The position numbers and the translations under genes were made by a program. This document shows, piece after piece, positions 33,725-42,379 of a stretch of DNA of 64,000 nucleotides. The stretch comes from an uncultured Christensenella sp. GTDB taxonomy: Bacteria; Bacillota; Clostridia; Christensenellales; Borkfalkiaceae. The DNA is taken from NCBI GenBank assembly GCA_910585595.1, contig CAJUET010000012.1, forward strand, positions 1-64,000. Direction: 5' to 3'. The notes beneath the pieces are model-generated. The model did no database searches. It saw only the letters and a list, made by a program, of their open reading frames with translations, and was not told where the DNA came from. Each line of letters begins with the position of its first letter. The stretch's first letter is position 1.

Positions 33725-35191
33725 TTAGAGAAGAATACAAATTACGCCGCCCTTTCCTTCGTTTACGATGCGTGTTACTGTTTTACGCATTTTCTTCCTT
33801 ACTCCTTCACCCATCGAACGGTTCTTGACGAAGAGTTCTTCTCCCAACATATCTTTGAGAGTTCTTCCGAACATATTCGTATTCCATGCGCGATCGGGCT
33901 CCGATTGCATATTCTCGGAAATCTGTTTTGCGAATGCCTCGCTCTGTTCTTCGCCGCCGAGCGCGGGGCGAACCTCTCCTGAAACATCTACGCGGATGAT
34001 GTGATAGCTCGGTGCATCGGCATGAAGATTGACCCCAACTCTTCCGCTCTTTTTAACGACTTTTGGCTCTGAAAGCGACATTTCGTCCGATTCCGGCGGT
34101 ACGATTCCATAGCCGTATTCCTTTGCGTCTGCAAACGCCTGCCCTGCGCGTTCATAGAGCTTTTTCGCGTCTTTGAGTCCGTAAACGTAACTCATAAGCG
34201 CAAAGTCGTCCTGAATATCCACGCCGCACTGCTCACCCAAAACGCGGTAGAAGGTTCCTTCTTTCGCGTCCACTTTTATATGAGCTCTCCCTGTTGCCGC
34301 GTCGACCTTGATCGAAGTAGGCGGATTGAGGCGTTCGCTCTCGGGATACATGGTATCGAGAAGCGCACAGTCGTTCATTTTGGATATTTTGGGTGCGATC
34401 TCGCGAATACCCGCAAGCACCTCGGAAATAAGCGGACTGTCGGCGTCGAGCACGCGCATCCAATCGGAAAGATCTACGTCTATCGAGAGTACGGGAAACT
34501 CGTAGAGCACCCGTTCGAGTACGCCCGCGAGGCGCTCTTTATCGGCGGATTCCGCATTCAGTGAAACGACGGGAACGCCGTATTCCTCTTCAAGGCTTGC
34601 GCGAAGCGCTTCCGCCTTCTCGGGATTTTCGCAGTTAAGAACGACGACGAAGGGTTTTTTGGAATCTTTGAGTTCCTTCAACGCCTGCTTTTCGCCCTCG
34701 ACATACGCCGCGCGGGGAATGCCCGTGACCGAACCGTCCGTCGTCATCAAAATTCCGATCGTCGAATGATCGCGAATGACGCGGAGCGTCCCTTCCTCTG
34801 CCGCCCGCTTAAAAGGAACGGGATTTTCGTTCCACGGGGTCTTGACAAGACGCGGTCCGTCCTCTTCTTCGAATCCCGCCGATCCCTCGACAGGAAAACC
34901 CACGCAATCGATAAGCCGCACCTTCGCAACGGCGTTTCCCGCGTTGATTTCCGCGCCGTTTTCAGGCACGAATTTGGGTTCGGTCGTCATGATCGTCTTG
35001 CCCGCCGCAGACTGCGGTAGTTCGTCCGTATACCGCTTTTTCTTTTCCCCCTCTACGTTTGGCAGAACAAGCTCCTGCATGAACCGCTTGATAAACGTCG
35101 ATTTGCCCGTGCGGACGGGTCCCACTACGCCAACGAAGATTTCTCCGTTCGTGCGCGCCGCAATGTCTTGATAAACGCTGAAAGTTTCCAT
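33725..35191 (-). CDS. spoIVA: Stage IV sporulation protein A
   Basis: A 488-residue ATPase that polymerises on the outer forespore membrane as the base of the spore coat. The Walker A motif GPVRTGKST spans 24-32, in the strongly conserved N-terminus. DCVGF near 125 provides the Walker B/switch region, and TTDGSVTGIPR follows at about 172. The C-terminal domain ends with SMGEGVRKKMRKTVTRIVNEGKGG-like sequence and the hydrophobic tail ICILL. Length matches known SpoIVA (about 492). It is strong evidence that the organism makes endospores, or did so recently. Confidence 0.97.
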   Translation of the reverse strand: METFSVYQDIAARTNGEIFVGVVGPVRTGKSTFIKRFMQELVLPNVEGEKKKRYTDELPQSAAGKTIMTTEPKFVPENGAEINAGNAVAKVRLIDCVGFPVEGSAGFEEEDGPRLVKTPWNENPVPFKRAAEEGTLRVIRDHSTIGILMTTDGSVTGIPRAAYVEGEKQALKELKDSKKPFVVVLNCENPEKAEALRASLEEEYGVPVVSLNAESADKERLAGVLERVLYEFPVLSIDVDLSDWMRVLDADSPLISEVLAGIREIAPKISKMNDCALLDTMYPESERLNPPTSIKVDAATGRAHIKVDAKEGTFYRVLGEQCGVDIQDDFALMSYVYGLKDAKKLYERAGQAFADAKEYGYGIVPPESDEMSLSEPKVVKKSGRVGVNLHADAPSYHIIRVDVSGEVRPALGGEEQSEAFAKQISENMQSEPDRAWNTNMFGRTLKDMLGEELFVKNRSMGEGVRKKMRKTVTRIVNEGKGGVICILL

Positions 35192-35250
35192 AAAAAAACG
35201 CCTCCGCCGATTTCCTTCTTGAATATCTTATGGCGTGAGGCGTAATTATA
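35192..35250 (-). promoter_or_regulatory. spoIVA: spoIVA upstream region: terminator-like hairpin overlapping the Shine-Dalgarno, plus a -10 box
   Basis: On the minus strand a CATATAAT box (the hexamer is 35250-35245) could be a sigma-E- or sigma-A-type -10; no good -35 was found. Arms 35243-35232 and 35208-35198 form an 11-bp stem with one mismatch and a 23-base loop. The 3' arm contains the GGAGG ribosome site and is followed by seven T and then the ATG. Upstream transcripts may terminate or have the ribosome site hidden, while the local promoter starts inside the first arm and escapes this. Confidence 0.55.
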
Positions 35251-35266
35251 TGACGAAATTTTTATT

Positions 35267-36094
35267 TCAGTGCTTTTTTTCTTGTAAAGATTCCTGAATA
35301 AACTGCTGTTCGGATAAAAACTCCGCATAATAGGGGTCGTCCGAAAAATCGCGTTCCTCGGTATATTCGCCGCCGAGCGCTTCGATCGCATATTTAAGTT
35401 CACGGAATTCAAGAAAATTGATGTCCTCTCCCGCGATCCGTTCCAAAAGTACGGGCAAAGCGCGACTGTCGCCGTACGCCGCAAGATAACTTGCGTGCAT
35501 TGGCAGATCTTCCCCTTCGCGAAAGGCGTTAAGGAGCACTTCGTAAACCGTTTCGTCGCGCTCTCTGACACGCGAGAGCACTTCGAGCATGAGTTCTTTT
35601 TCAATTCCTTCGTTTAAAAAAGCCAGTGCGCGCGCCTTTGCCGCGTCTGCATTCACTTTAAGTTGGTCGACGACCGCGTCCTTGATCTCCCGATCTGCTT
35701 CCCCCTTTAAAAGCGCAAAATAGGCGTCGAAAGCGATCGGGTTCGCCCCGGCAAGATTCACCGCAAGCATTAAAAGTTGTTCGTCCTTACATTCGAGAAG
35801 AGGCAGAATTTCTTGGGGACAGTCGCGCGATTCGAGCTCTCGGCAAAGAAAATCGGAGACAGGCACTTCTTCCTTAATATGAGCAAGCAATGTGTCTACA
35901 AGTTCTTTATCGCTCATTCGTTTATAATATTCGCGCGGAGTAAAGCCGATACTTTTTAAATAAGTATCGCCGAACTTTTGATAAAGAAGCGGAATTTTAT
36001 CCTCCCACTGCTTTTCCGTAAATTTGCCCGCGTTCTCTTTAAGATACTTTGCAAGCTTTTGATCGAACAATCCGTCAAAATCAATCGGTTTCAT
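35267..36094 (-). CDS. HEAT-like repeat protein of unknown function
   Basis: A 275-residue soluble protein made mostly of paired helices, with HEAT-like units such as EILPLLECKDEQLLMLAVNLAG and RALPVLLERIAGEDINFLEF-type segments, consistent with an alpha-solenoid for protein binding. No catalytic motif is visible. The N-terminus (IDFDGLFDQKLAKYLKENAGK) is acidic and charged. It lies 13 bases after the TPR gene, which also looks like a scaffold, so the two may act together. Confidence 0.7.
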   Translation of the reverse strand: MKPIDFDGLFDQKLAKYLKENAGKFTEKQWEDKIPLLYQKFGDTYLKSIGFTPREYYKRMSDKELVDTLLAHIKEEVPVSDFLCRELESRDCPQEILPLLECKDEQLLMLAVNLAGANPIAFDAYFALLKGEADREIKDAVVDQLKVNADAAKARALAFLNEGIEKELMLEVLSRVRERDETVYEVLLNAFREGEDLPMHASYLAAYGDSRALPVLLERIAGEDINFLEFRELKYAIEALGGEYTEERDFSDDPYYAEFLSEQQFIQESLQEKKH

Positions 36095-36107
36095 ATCCGT
36101 CCCTTTT

Positions 36108-37769
36108 TTACATCATGAAATTCAATATCCGCTCTACGATGATTTTATCCGCCTCGAATAAATTTACGATTTCATCTAAGGAGCGTTCTCCCCGTTTGAT
36201 GCGCGATTCTCTGTATATCGCCGCCGCCAAAGAGGCTCGTTCGTCCATATACTCCCACGCTTCCATATCGTCGAGCGTCATATAAATATCCTCTGCCGCC
36301 GCGCATATCTTCCCCTCGTTGTCCTCGCCGAGAAGAGCGAATTTGGAATAGACGTCTGCAAACGCCTTTAAAAACGCGTCCCGTTTGCGCTCGCCGATTT
36401 CCAATTTGTGCGTAAAGAATTCTTTATAGATATTGCAAACCACAACGCCGAACGAATCGTCCTCGTTGCGCACTGTAAGATCGTGCAGAATGGAGAGTTT
36501 GATGATTTCGTCACCCTCGTAATCGAGAAGCGCTTCCCTTAAAAATTTATCGGCACGACAGCGAACCGCCACTTTTGCCGCAATCATCTGTAGCTTTTCG
36601 TCCCGCCCTTCAAGCTCGTCGAAGGCAAGGCGGTAGAACTCGTCGAGCGAAGTAAGCGCGCTCAACAGTTCGGGCTCGGGAGCATTGCTCGCCGCGATCA
36701 GAAAATCGGCTACCGTACGGTACTCCTCTTCGGGCATACGGTAATAATAGTTCATGGGAACTTCTTTTCTCTCCCCGTCCCTGAGTTCTCTCAACCGCTC
36801 TAAATAATAACGCGCCACCGCTTTGCGCGGAAATAACGTTGTAAGCCGTTCCAAAGAATCGATTGCGTCTTCCGTCTTGTTGATCCGGTGCGCCGCAACA
36901 GCGTGAAAATAAAGCACGTTGTCGTCGTTCGGAATGCGCTTTTTGAGGAGCGTCAATTTTATATAGGCCTCTTCGTCAAGCCCCGTTTCGCACAGAGCGG
37001 TTGCGATACGGTATAAATCATCCGTTGAATCCACTTTTAACCCGGCAAGCTTTTTCGCAACTTCCTTTGCGCCCTCTCTGTTCTCGCGCGCGCCGAGTAC
37101 GGCGCAATAGGTCGTAAGCGCCTGTACGTTTTCAGGGTGCGTCTTTAACAACTCGCGGCACTCTTTTTCCGCGCTCTCCGAATCGCCCATCATTAAGGTG
37201 CACATGGCGGCAAGCCCCGCCGCGGAAGCATAGTCCTTGGACGCCGCAGGCATTTCGCGAAACCTCTCCCTCGCGCCTTCTACGCTTCCGTCTTTTAAGA
37301 GTGCAAGCCCTTCCGAGAGCGCGTTCGGATTCCCGTGCGTGCCGTCGACGGAATAAATCAAACGAAGCTCGGGTTTTTTGTGCTCCATAGAAAACTCGAT
37401 TTCTTCCATTCTTTCGAGCACGCTATCCAAATCCTCTTCCGTAAGCGAACGCCGATAGTAGTAAGCGGACTGCGCTTCGTTATTCAAATTCATAAAAGCG
37501 ACGGCAAGTCCCTCGTAACCTTCGGGGAAGTCCGCCTCGTTACAAGTATCCAAAAAGCGGAACCACGAATCGGCGGCAAGCGTATACAACTCCATTTCCT
37601 CGTAAATATCGGCGTAGAGCGCACAGGCATCTGCGCTCGGCTCGAAGCGTTCCGCCCGCTTGTTCAACATAGTGAGCGCACCCAAAAAGTCCCCGTCCCG
37701 ATAACGCTTTTCTGCGCTGTCGAGCAAGGTTTCGTCGCTGAAATCAAGTTTTAAAACTTTATCGCTCAT
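36108..37769 (-). CDS. TPR-repeat protein
   Basis: A 553-residue cytoplasmic protein with tetratricopeptide repeats. Clear units are at about 13-50 (LDSAEKRYRDGDFLGALTML), 50-85, 160-215 (AMCTLMMGDSESAEKECREL) and 265-320 (AVAAHRINKTEDAIDSLERL), followed by a helical C-terminal half without obvious repeats. TPRs hold protein complexes together; the partner is unknown. Its start overlaps the hslO stop by 11 bases and the HEAT-like gene follows directly, forming a unit upstream of spoIVA. Confidence 0.8.
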   Translation of the reverse strand: MSDKVLKLDFSDETLLDSAEKRYRDGDFLGALTMLNKRAERFEPSADACALYADIYEEMELYTLAADSWFRFLDTCNEADFPEGYEGLAVAFMNLNNEAQSAYYYRRSLTEEDLDSVLERMEEIEFSMEHKKPELRLIYSVDGTHGNPNALSEGLALLKDGSVEGARERFREMPAASKDYASAAGLAAMCTLMMGDSESAEKECRELLKTHPENVQALTTYCAVLGARENREGAKEVAKKLAGLKVDSTDDLYRIATALCETGLDEEAYIKLTLLKKRIPNDDNVLYFHAVAAHRINKTEDAIDSLERLTTLFPRKAVARYYLERLRELRDGERKEVPMNYYYRMPEEEYRTVADFLIAASNAPEPELLSALTSLDEFYRLAFDELEGRDEKLQMIAAKVAVRCRADKFLREALLDYEGDEIIKLSILHDLTVRNEDDSFGVVVCNIYKEFFTHKLEIGERKRDAFLKAFADVYSKFALLGEDNEGKICAAAEDIYMTLDDMEAWEYMDERASLAAAIYRESRIKRGERSLDEIVNLFEADKIIVERILNFMM

Positions 37770-38589
37770 GTTTTTTAAACAGTTCCCTTATACGCTCTTT
37801 TCCGAATTCGTAATCGGTATTGCAGTATTCGCAGTGCACCAAAATCCGTCCTTCCTCTTCCAAGAGGGAAAACGCGCTCTCCTCTCCCATCGATAAAATC
37901 AACGACTCCACTCTCTCTGCGGAACAACGGCAAGCAAACTTTGTTTCGTGCGATTGAACCTCTTCTATGCCGAACCCCTTAAAAATTTTACCGTATTCTC
38001 CCGCATCAAGATATCCCTTGACTTTTGCCGCTGCGTTATCGATAAGCGCGCGCGCCTCATCGCTTGCAAAGGGAAGCGCCTGTAAAAACACACCCCCCGC
38101 GTGAACGACTTCATCCCTGTTTGTAATAACGGAGAGCGCGATACCCGTTTGCAACTGTTCGCTCTCGCGAAAATACGCGGAAAAATTCTCTTCGATCTCT
38201 TCCGAAACAAGCGGAACGCTTCCCGCGAAGGGCAGTCCCTCTCCGTCGTCGCGAACGACGGTAAGCGTTCCTCTGCCGAGCTTTCCGTTTACGCAGTTCT
38301 TATTCTGAACGTAGCCTCTTAAATTCAAGTTGCCGTCGCCGAGTACGCTGACTCTGCCGAAGTCGCCGTCCGCGGTCAAAGATACCGTCAAGGAACTCTT
38401 TTCTCCTTTCAGCCAACCGCAAAGATAGCACGAAACCATCAGTGTTTTTGCGAGAGCTTTCAGCGACCCCTCTTTTAAGGAATGTCTTTCTGCCGCCTCT
38501 CTCACAAGCGAAGTCGCGTCGACAACGGCAACGGATATTTGACCGTCCATTGCAAGCGCACGGGAAAGCGTGCTTTTGTTTTGTTCCAT
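37759..38589 (-). CDS. hslO: Redox-regulated chaperone Hsp33
   Basis: A 276-residue holdase chaperone switched on by oxidation and unfolding. The N-terminal domain starts near SRALAMDGQISVAVVDATSLV. The C-terminal zinc site has CRC near 218-220 and CEYC near 251-254, the redox-sensing CxC and CxxC pairs. The start at 38589 follows AGGG at nine bases; further in-frame starts up to 38625 cannot be excluded, with GGAG 15 bases before this one. It overlaps the TPR gene by 11 bases. Confidence 0.93.
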   Translation of the reverse strand: MEQNKSTLSRALAMDGQISVAVVDATSLVREAAERHSLKEGSLKALAKTLMVSCYLCGWLKGEKSSLTVSLTADGDFGRVSVLGDGNLNLRGYVQNKNCVNGKLGRGTLTVVRDDGEGLPFAGSVPLVSEEIEENFSAYFRESEQLQTGIALSVITNRDEVVHAGGVFLQALPFASDEARALIDNAAAKVKGYLDAGEYGKIFKGFGIEEVQSHETKFACRCSAERVESLILSMGEESAFSLLEEEGRILVHCEYCNTDYEFGKERIRELFKKHER

Positions 38590-38644
38590 ACGAACGCGCC
38601 CTGTCTCCTTCATTATTATTCGCAATTTGAGCGCTTTTTCTTAT

Positions 38645-38674
38645 AAAAGACTGCGACTTTTTTCAGCCGCAGTC
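38645..38674 (-). terminator. Weak terminator after the 435-residue membrane protein gene
   Basis: On the minus strand GACTGCG and CGCAGTC pair around a 12-base region that allows two more pairs, followed by TTTT. Seven perfect base pairs only. Confidence 0.5.
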
Positions 38675-38685
38675 CTTTCGATTGC

Positions 38686-39993
38686 TTATCTGCGTTTTTT
38701 GTTTAGCATTTCGGGACGTTTGATCTTCTTTTTCTTCTTTCCTTCGTCCTCTTCCCTGATCGCCTTCTCCTGCTCTTCGAACTGCTTATTGTATTCGACG
38801 TACTGTTCGTCGTCTCTGTGCTCCTCTTCGTAAGCATCCACGTCGTCGACGACCTTCTGCTTGCTCTCTTTAAGTTTTTGCAAGTCCTCGCGGGAGAAAG
38901 ATTCGGGAAGCTGATAAATTTCAAGATCGTCGTCCAAGGGCTTAATGGGACGGCACACAAGCTTACTCTTCCCCATTGCCACAATCTGACGTTTATATTC
39001 GCGCAGAGCGGCGCTGTCCATATTGCCGTCGCTCTTTTGCGCGGCACTGCCCGCCTTGTTCTTATCGTAAAGTCCCCTGCCCGTCGCGATCCCCATGTTG
39101 GGGTTAATAAATTTATCGAATGCCCATTGACTGTAATCCATCCAAACAAGCATTGCGTAAGAAAGCGCAATAAACACGATCAAAACCAACGCAATAATGA
39201 GAAAGATTCCGGCTGTGAAGAGCGCAAGGAAAATCGGCCAAAGCGCAAGCGCCGCAAAGAACACCGTCTGCGGAAAAGTTCCGAACATCATCACGACCGC
39301 GTTACGGAAAAGCTGCCACGGCCCCTGTTTATAGTTGACCCCGAGCGAAATCATCCAAAGGCATACCAATGCGGAAATCGCGACGAATATATATCCGATT
39401 ATTTTCGACGCAATGAGCCAGCCTGCATTCGAAACGCCGCGAGCGACCAACCAATCGGCAAGATTCCCCATCGTTCTCGCTGTGAACAAAATAACGGAGA
39501 AAATGAGCACCGCCTCTAAAACATTCCAAAAATTACGCTTGATCCCGCGCACAAAATCGTTCGCAACAAAGATACCTTCCGTCCAGATCATGTTTCGGAC
39601 AATGTACATTCCGCCCGAAATACCTAAGCCGGCAATCGCCATAGCGGGAATCAACAGCCCGTAAAAGAGCAAATCCGTGCTGAACGTCATTTCTTCCGCC
39701 GCACCCGCAATGTTCGGGATTGCAGGAAAGCCTGCGCCGAGTCCGCCGCCGAAGGGTCCCGAAAAACCTTGCGTTCCCACAATCAGCCAACGCCAAACAA
39801 GAATTGCGATCAAGGGTAAAAAGGTTACGAATACCAAGAGATTCGTAATGACCATACGACCGAATCTCCCCTTCAAGATATCCCAAAACAATCCCCATCT
39901 GCTGGTAGGAAGAGTGCTGCGCGCATATTCTTCGCTGCGCTCTTTCCCTTCGAGCCAGCGCGCGACAAACCCTTTGCGTTCCCCTTTTGCCAT
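38686..39993 (-). CDS. Multispan membrane protein with charged C-terminal tail
   Basis: A 435-residue protein with about five or six membrane helices. The pattern FGRMVITNLLVFVTFLPLIAILVW at about 43-66, and GIFVANDFVRGIKRNFWNVLEAVLIF at about 140-165, is like DUF624/YesL-type membrane proteins. The last about 110 residues are hydrophilic and Glu/Lys-rich (EEHRDDEQYVEYNKQFEEQ), likely coiled coil in the cytoplasm and ending in a basic stretch. Function is not known. It has its own promoter, divergent from the lysine operon. Confidence 0.72.
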   Translation of the reverse strand: MAKGERKGFVARWLEGKERSEEYARSTLPTSRWGLFWDILKGRFGRMVITNLLVFVTFLPLIAILVWRWLIVGTQGFSGPFGGGLGAGFPAIPNIAGAAEEMTFSTDLLFYGLLIPAMAIAGLGISGGMYIVRNMIWTEGIFVANDFVRGIKRNFWNVLEAVLIFSVILFTARTMGNLADWLVARGVSNAGWLIASKIIGYIFVAISALVCLWMISLGVNYKQGPWQLFRNAVVMMFGTFPQTVFFAALALWPIFLALFTAGIFLIIALVLIVFIALSYAMLVWMDYSQWAFDKFINPNMGIATGRGLYDKNKAGSAAQKSDGNMDSAALREYKRQIVAMGKSKLVCRPIKPLDDDLEIYQLPESFSREDLQKLKESKQKVVDDVDAYEEEHRDDEQYVEYNKQFEEQEKAIREEDEGKKKKKIKRPEMLNKKRR

Positions 39994-40049
39994 AACGAAA
40001 TTACTCCAAATTAAACTTTCTCTTTATCCGAAAATAAACAGCTATGTTC

Positions 40050-40078
40050 ATTATAACGCAAAAACAAAAATAATTCAA
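40050..40078 (-). promoter_or_regulatory. Promoter of the 435-residue membrane protein gene
   Basis: On the minus strand TTGAAT (40078-40073), 17 bases, TATAAT (40055-40050). Leader of about 50 bases to the ATG at 39993. Confidence 0.75.
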
Positions 40079-40097
40079 TGAATTTCAGGCAAATTCT

Positions 40098-40126
40098 TTG
40101 ACTTTTCACAATGTGTATGCTAAAAT
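40098..40126 (+). promoter_or_regulatory. Promoter of the asd-dapA-dapB operon
   Basis: TTGACT (40098-40103), 17 bases, TAAAAT (40121-40126) with TGC directly before it, giving an extended -10. The transcript start falls just before the lysine riboswitch. Confidence 0.78.
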
Positions 40127-40130
40127 TATG

Positions 40131-40312
40131 CTACCGGTAAGAGGAGCGGACGAACAAAAGTACCTAAGGCGGAGGAATTGCAGGAATTCCGTGATATGCC
40201 TTCGGGAAAGGGTATCTCCGCCGAAGCGTATATTTCCCTGCCGTATGCGCTGGAAACAAGGGCTAATACCCTTATTTCTGTCACAATCGTGATGCGCTTT
40301 TCGGCAATATTG
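40131..40312 (+). ncRNA. Lysine riboswitch (L box)
   Basis: The conserved pieces of the lysine aptamer appear in order: AGAGGAGCGGACGAAC and AAGTACC near the 5' end, the stem-loop with CGGGAAAGG and the invariant GCCGAAGC at about 40210-40217, GCTGG near 40249, and CTGTCA near 40282. These match the known L-box core. It lies between an extended -10 promoter and a terminator before asd, so lysine binding should stop transcription of lysine/DAP genes. Confidence 0.92.
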
Positions 40313-40323
40313 TAATTGTACGG

Positions 40324-40348
40324 AAAGCGGGTCAAGCCCGCTTTTTTT
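40324..40348 (+). terminator. Riboswitch-controlled terminator before asd
   Basis: AAAGCGGG pairs with CCCGCTTT around a five-base loop, ending in seven T. It ends 26 bases before the asd start. An upstream GTGATGCGCTTTTCGG segment could form an antiterminator; exact pairing was not modelled. Confidence 0.85.
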
Positions 40349-40373
40349 AGTCAAAACCCCTTTGGAGGAAACA

Positions 40374-41453
40374 ATGAAAACTTATCGCGTAGGAATCGTG
40401 GGCGCAACAGGTATGGTCGGGCAAAGATTCATTACCCTTCTTGAAAAGCACCCCTGGTTCAAACCGACCGCGCTTCTTGCAAGCGCAAGGTCCGCGGAAA
40501 AAAAATATAAGGAAGCCGTCGGCGATAAGTGGGCGATGAATTCCCCCATTCCCGAATACGCAAAAGAGCTGATCGTTTTAGACGCGGAAAAAGACGCCGG
40601 ATCTCTTGCAGGAAAGATCGACTTTATCTTTTGCGCCGTTAATATGAATAAGAAAGAAATCAAGGCGCTCGAAGAAAAATATGCCCGTCTTGAAATTCCC
40701 GTCGTTTCCAACAACTCCGCGCACCGCTTCACAGACGACGTTCCCATGGTGATACCCGAAGTCAATCCCGAACACCTCAACGTGATCCCTTTCCAAAGAA
40801 AGCGATTGGGCACGAAGCGCGGGTTCATAGCGGTAAAAAGCAACTGTTCTCTGCAATCGTACGTTCCTCTGTTGCACCCCCTTCTTCCCTATGGGATCAA
40901 GCAAGTCGCGGTATGTACCTATCAGGCGATTTCGGGCGCGGGCAAGACTTTTTCCACGATGCCAGAAATTCTCGATAACGTGATCCCGTTTATCGGCGGC
41001 GAAGAAGAAAAGAGTCAGGAGGAACCCCTTAAAATTTGGGGGAAAGTCGAAAACGGCAAAATCGTGCGTGCGCAAATCCCCCCGATCACAGCGCAGTGTC
41101 TGCGCGTTCCCGTGACCGACGGGCATACGGCGGCGGTATTTGTATCCTTTGAAAAGAAACCTGCGAAGGAAGAAATTTTAAAGGCGTGGAAAGAATTCAA
41201 AGGCGCGCCGCAAAAGCTTCGTCTTCCCTCCGCTCCCGAACGGTTTTTAAACTACTTCGAAGAGGAAAACCGCCCCCAGCCAAAGCTTGACAGAAATCTT
41301 GAAAACGGCATGGGCGTTTCCGTGGGAAGACTGCGCGAAGACGATGTGTTCGACTATAAATTTATAGGGCTTTCACACAACACCCTCAGGGGCGCGGCGG
41401 GCGGCGCGGTACTGCTCGCGGAGTTGCTTACCGCAGAAGGATACTTTAACTAA
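40374..41453 (+). CDS. asd: Aspartate-semialdehyde dehydrogenase
   Basis: A 359-residue NADPH-dependent enzyme that reduces aspartyl phosphate to aspartate semialdehyde, the branch point to lysine, threonine and methionine. N-terminal GIVGATGMVGQRF is the NADP site. The catalytic Cys is in KSNCSLQ near residue 156, and the acid/base His in VTDGHTAAVF near 247. The sequence is of the archaeal/fungal-like class rather than the E. coli type. The ATG at 40374 is chosen with GGAGG five bases upstream; an in-frame TTG four codons earlier overlaps that site. It is first gene behind the lysine riboswitch. Confidence 0.95.
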   Translation: MKTYRVGIVGATGMVGQRFITLLEKHPWFKPTALLASARSAEKKYKEAVGDKWAMNSPIPEYAKELIVLDAEKDAGSLAGKIDFIFCAVNMNKKEIKALEEKYARLEIPVVSNNSAHRFTDDVPMVIPEVNPEHLNVIPFQRKRLGTKRGFIAVKSNCSLQSYVPLLHPLLPYGIKQVAVCTYQAISGAGKTFSTMPEILDNVIPFIGGEEEKSQEEPLKIWGKVENGKIVRAQIPPITAQCLRVPVTDGHTAAVFVSFEKKPAKEEILKAWKEFKGAPQKLRLPSAPERFLNYFEEENRPQPKLDRNLENGMGVSVGRLREDDVFDYKFIGLSHNTLRGAAGGAVLLAELLTAEGYFN

Positions 41454-41494
41454 TCAAAATCAAAAGTTCATAAGATAATCATAAAGGAGTTACT

Positions 41495-42379
41495 ATGACG
41501 GAATTTTTAAAAGGTTCGGCGACTGCGCTCATCACGCCCTTCACCGAATGCGGCGTCAACTACGACGCGCTCGAAAAGCTTTTGCAATACCAAATCGAAA
41601 ACGGTACGGACGCGCTCGTCGTTTTGGGTACGACAGGCGAACCCGCAACCATGACCGAGGAAGAAAAGGAAAGCGTTATTTCCTTTTCTTTAAAATACGC
41701 AAAAGGCAAATGCAAAATCATCGTCGGCACAGGGAGCAACTGCACCGAAAAGGCGGTGCTTGCTTCGAAAAAAGCCGAAGCAATCGGCGCAGACGGTGTG
41801 CTTGCCGTAACACCGTATTATAACAAATGCACACAAAAAGGACTTATTTCTTATTACAGTGCGATTGCAAATTCGATTAAAATTCCCGTGATCGCATATA
41901 ACGTTCCCTCCCGTACAGGCGTGAACATTTTACCCGAGACGATGGCGCAGATCGCCGAAATCCCCAATATTGCCGGCATCAAAGAGGCAAGCGGAAATAT
42001 GGCGCAGGTCATGGAGACCGCCCGCCTTATCCGGGGCAAATGCGATTTATATTCGGGCGAAGATATTCTCAACTTCCCCATTCTTGCCGCAGGCGGCATT
42101 GCGGTGATCTCAGTCGTCTCCAATCTGCTCCCCAAGGAAATCAAAACTTTGACTCAGCTCGTTTTCGCGGGAGATTACGAAAATGCACTTACCTTAAGCG
42201 ATAAACTTCTACCCGTTGCAAAAGCGTGCTTTACGGAAGTCAATCCCATTCCCGTAAAAGCGGGGGCAAATTTAATGGGATTTGATGCCGGTCTGCCCCG
42301 CGCACCGCTTTCTGAGTGTGAAACGGAAAATATCGGAAAGCTGAAAAGGGCATTACTTGATTTTGGGGTGAAGTTATGA
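41495..42379 (+). CDS. dapA: 4-hydroxy-tetrahydrodipicolinate synthase
   Basis: A 294-residue aldolase that condenses pyruvate and aspartate semialdehyde, the first lysine-specific step. The pyruvate Schiff-base Lys is in GIKEASGN near 161. The Tyr of the catalytic triad is in YNVPSRTG near 134, and GTTGEPATM at about 46-54 supplies the Thr residues. Length is normal. It lies 41 bases after asd and its end overlaps dapB by four bases (ATGA). Confidence 0.97.
   Translation: MTEFLKGSATALITPFTECGVNYDALEKLLQYQIENGTDALVVLGTTGEPATMTEEEKESVISFSLKYAKGKCKIIVGTGSNCTEKAVLASKKAEAIGADGVLAVTPYYNKCTQKGLISYYSAIANSIKIPVIAYNVPSRTGVNILPETMAQIAEIPNIAGIKEASGNMAQVMETARLIRGKCDLYSGEDILNFPILAAGGIAVISVVSNLLPKEIKTLTQLVFAGDYENALTLSDKLLPVAKACFTEVNPIPVKAGANLMGFDAGLPRAPLSECETENIGKLKRALLDFGVKL

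Noticed and set aside
40098..40292. Short plus-strand open frame upstream of asd
   Set aside because: It coincides with the promoter and lysine riboswitch aptamer and has no ribosome site.
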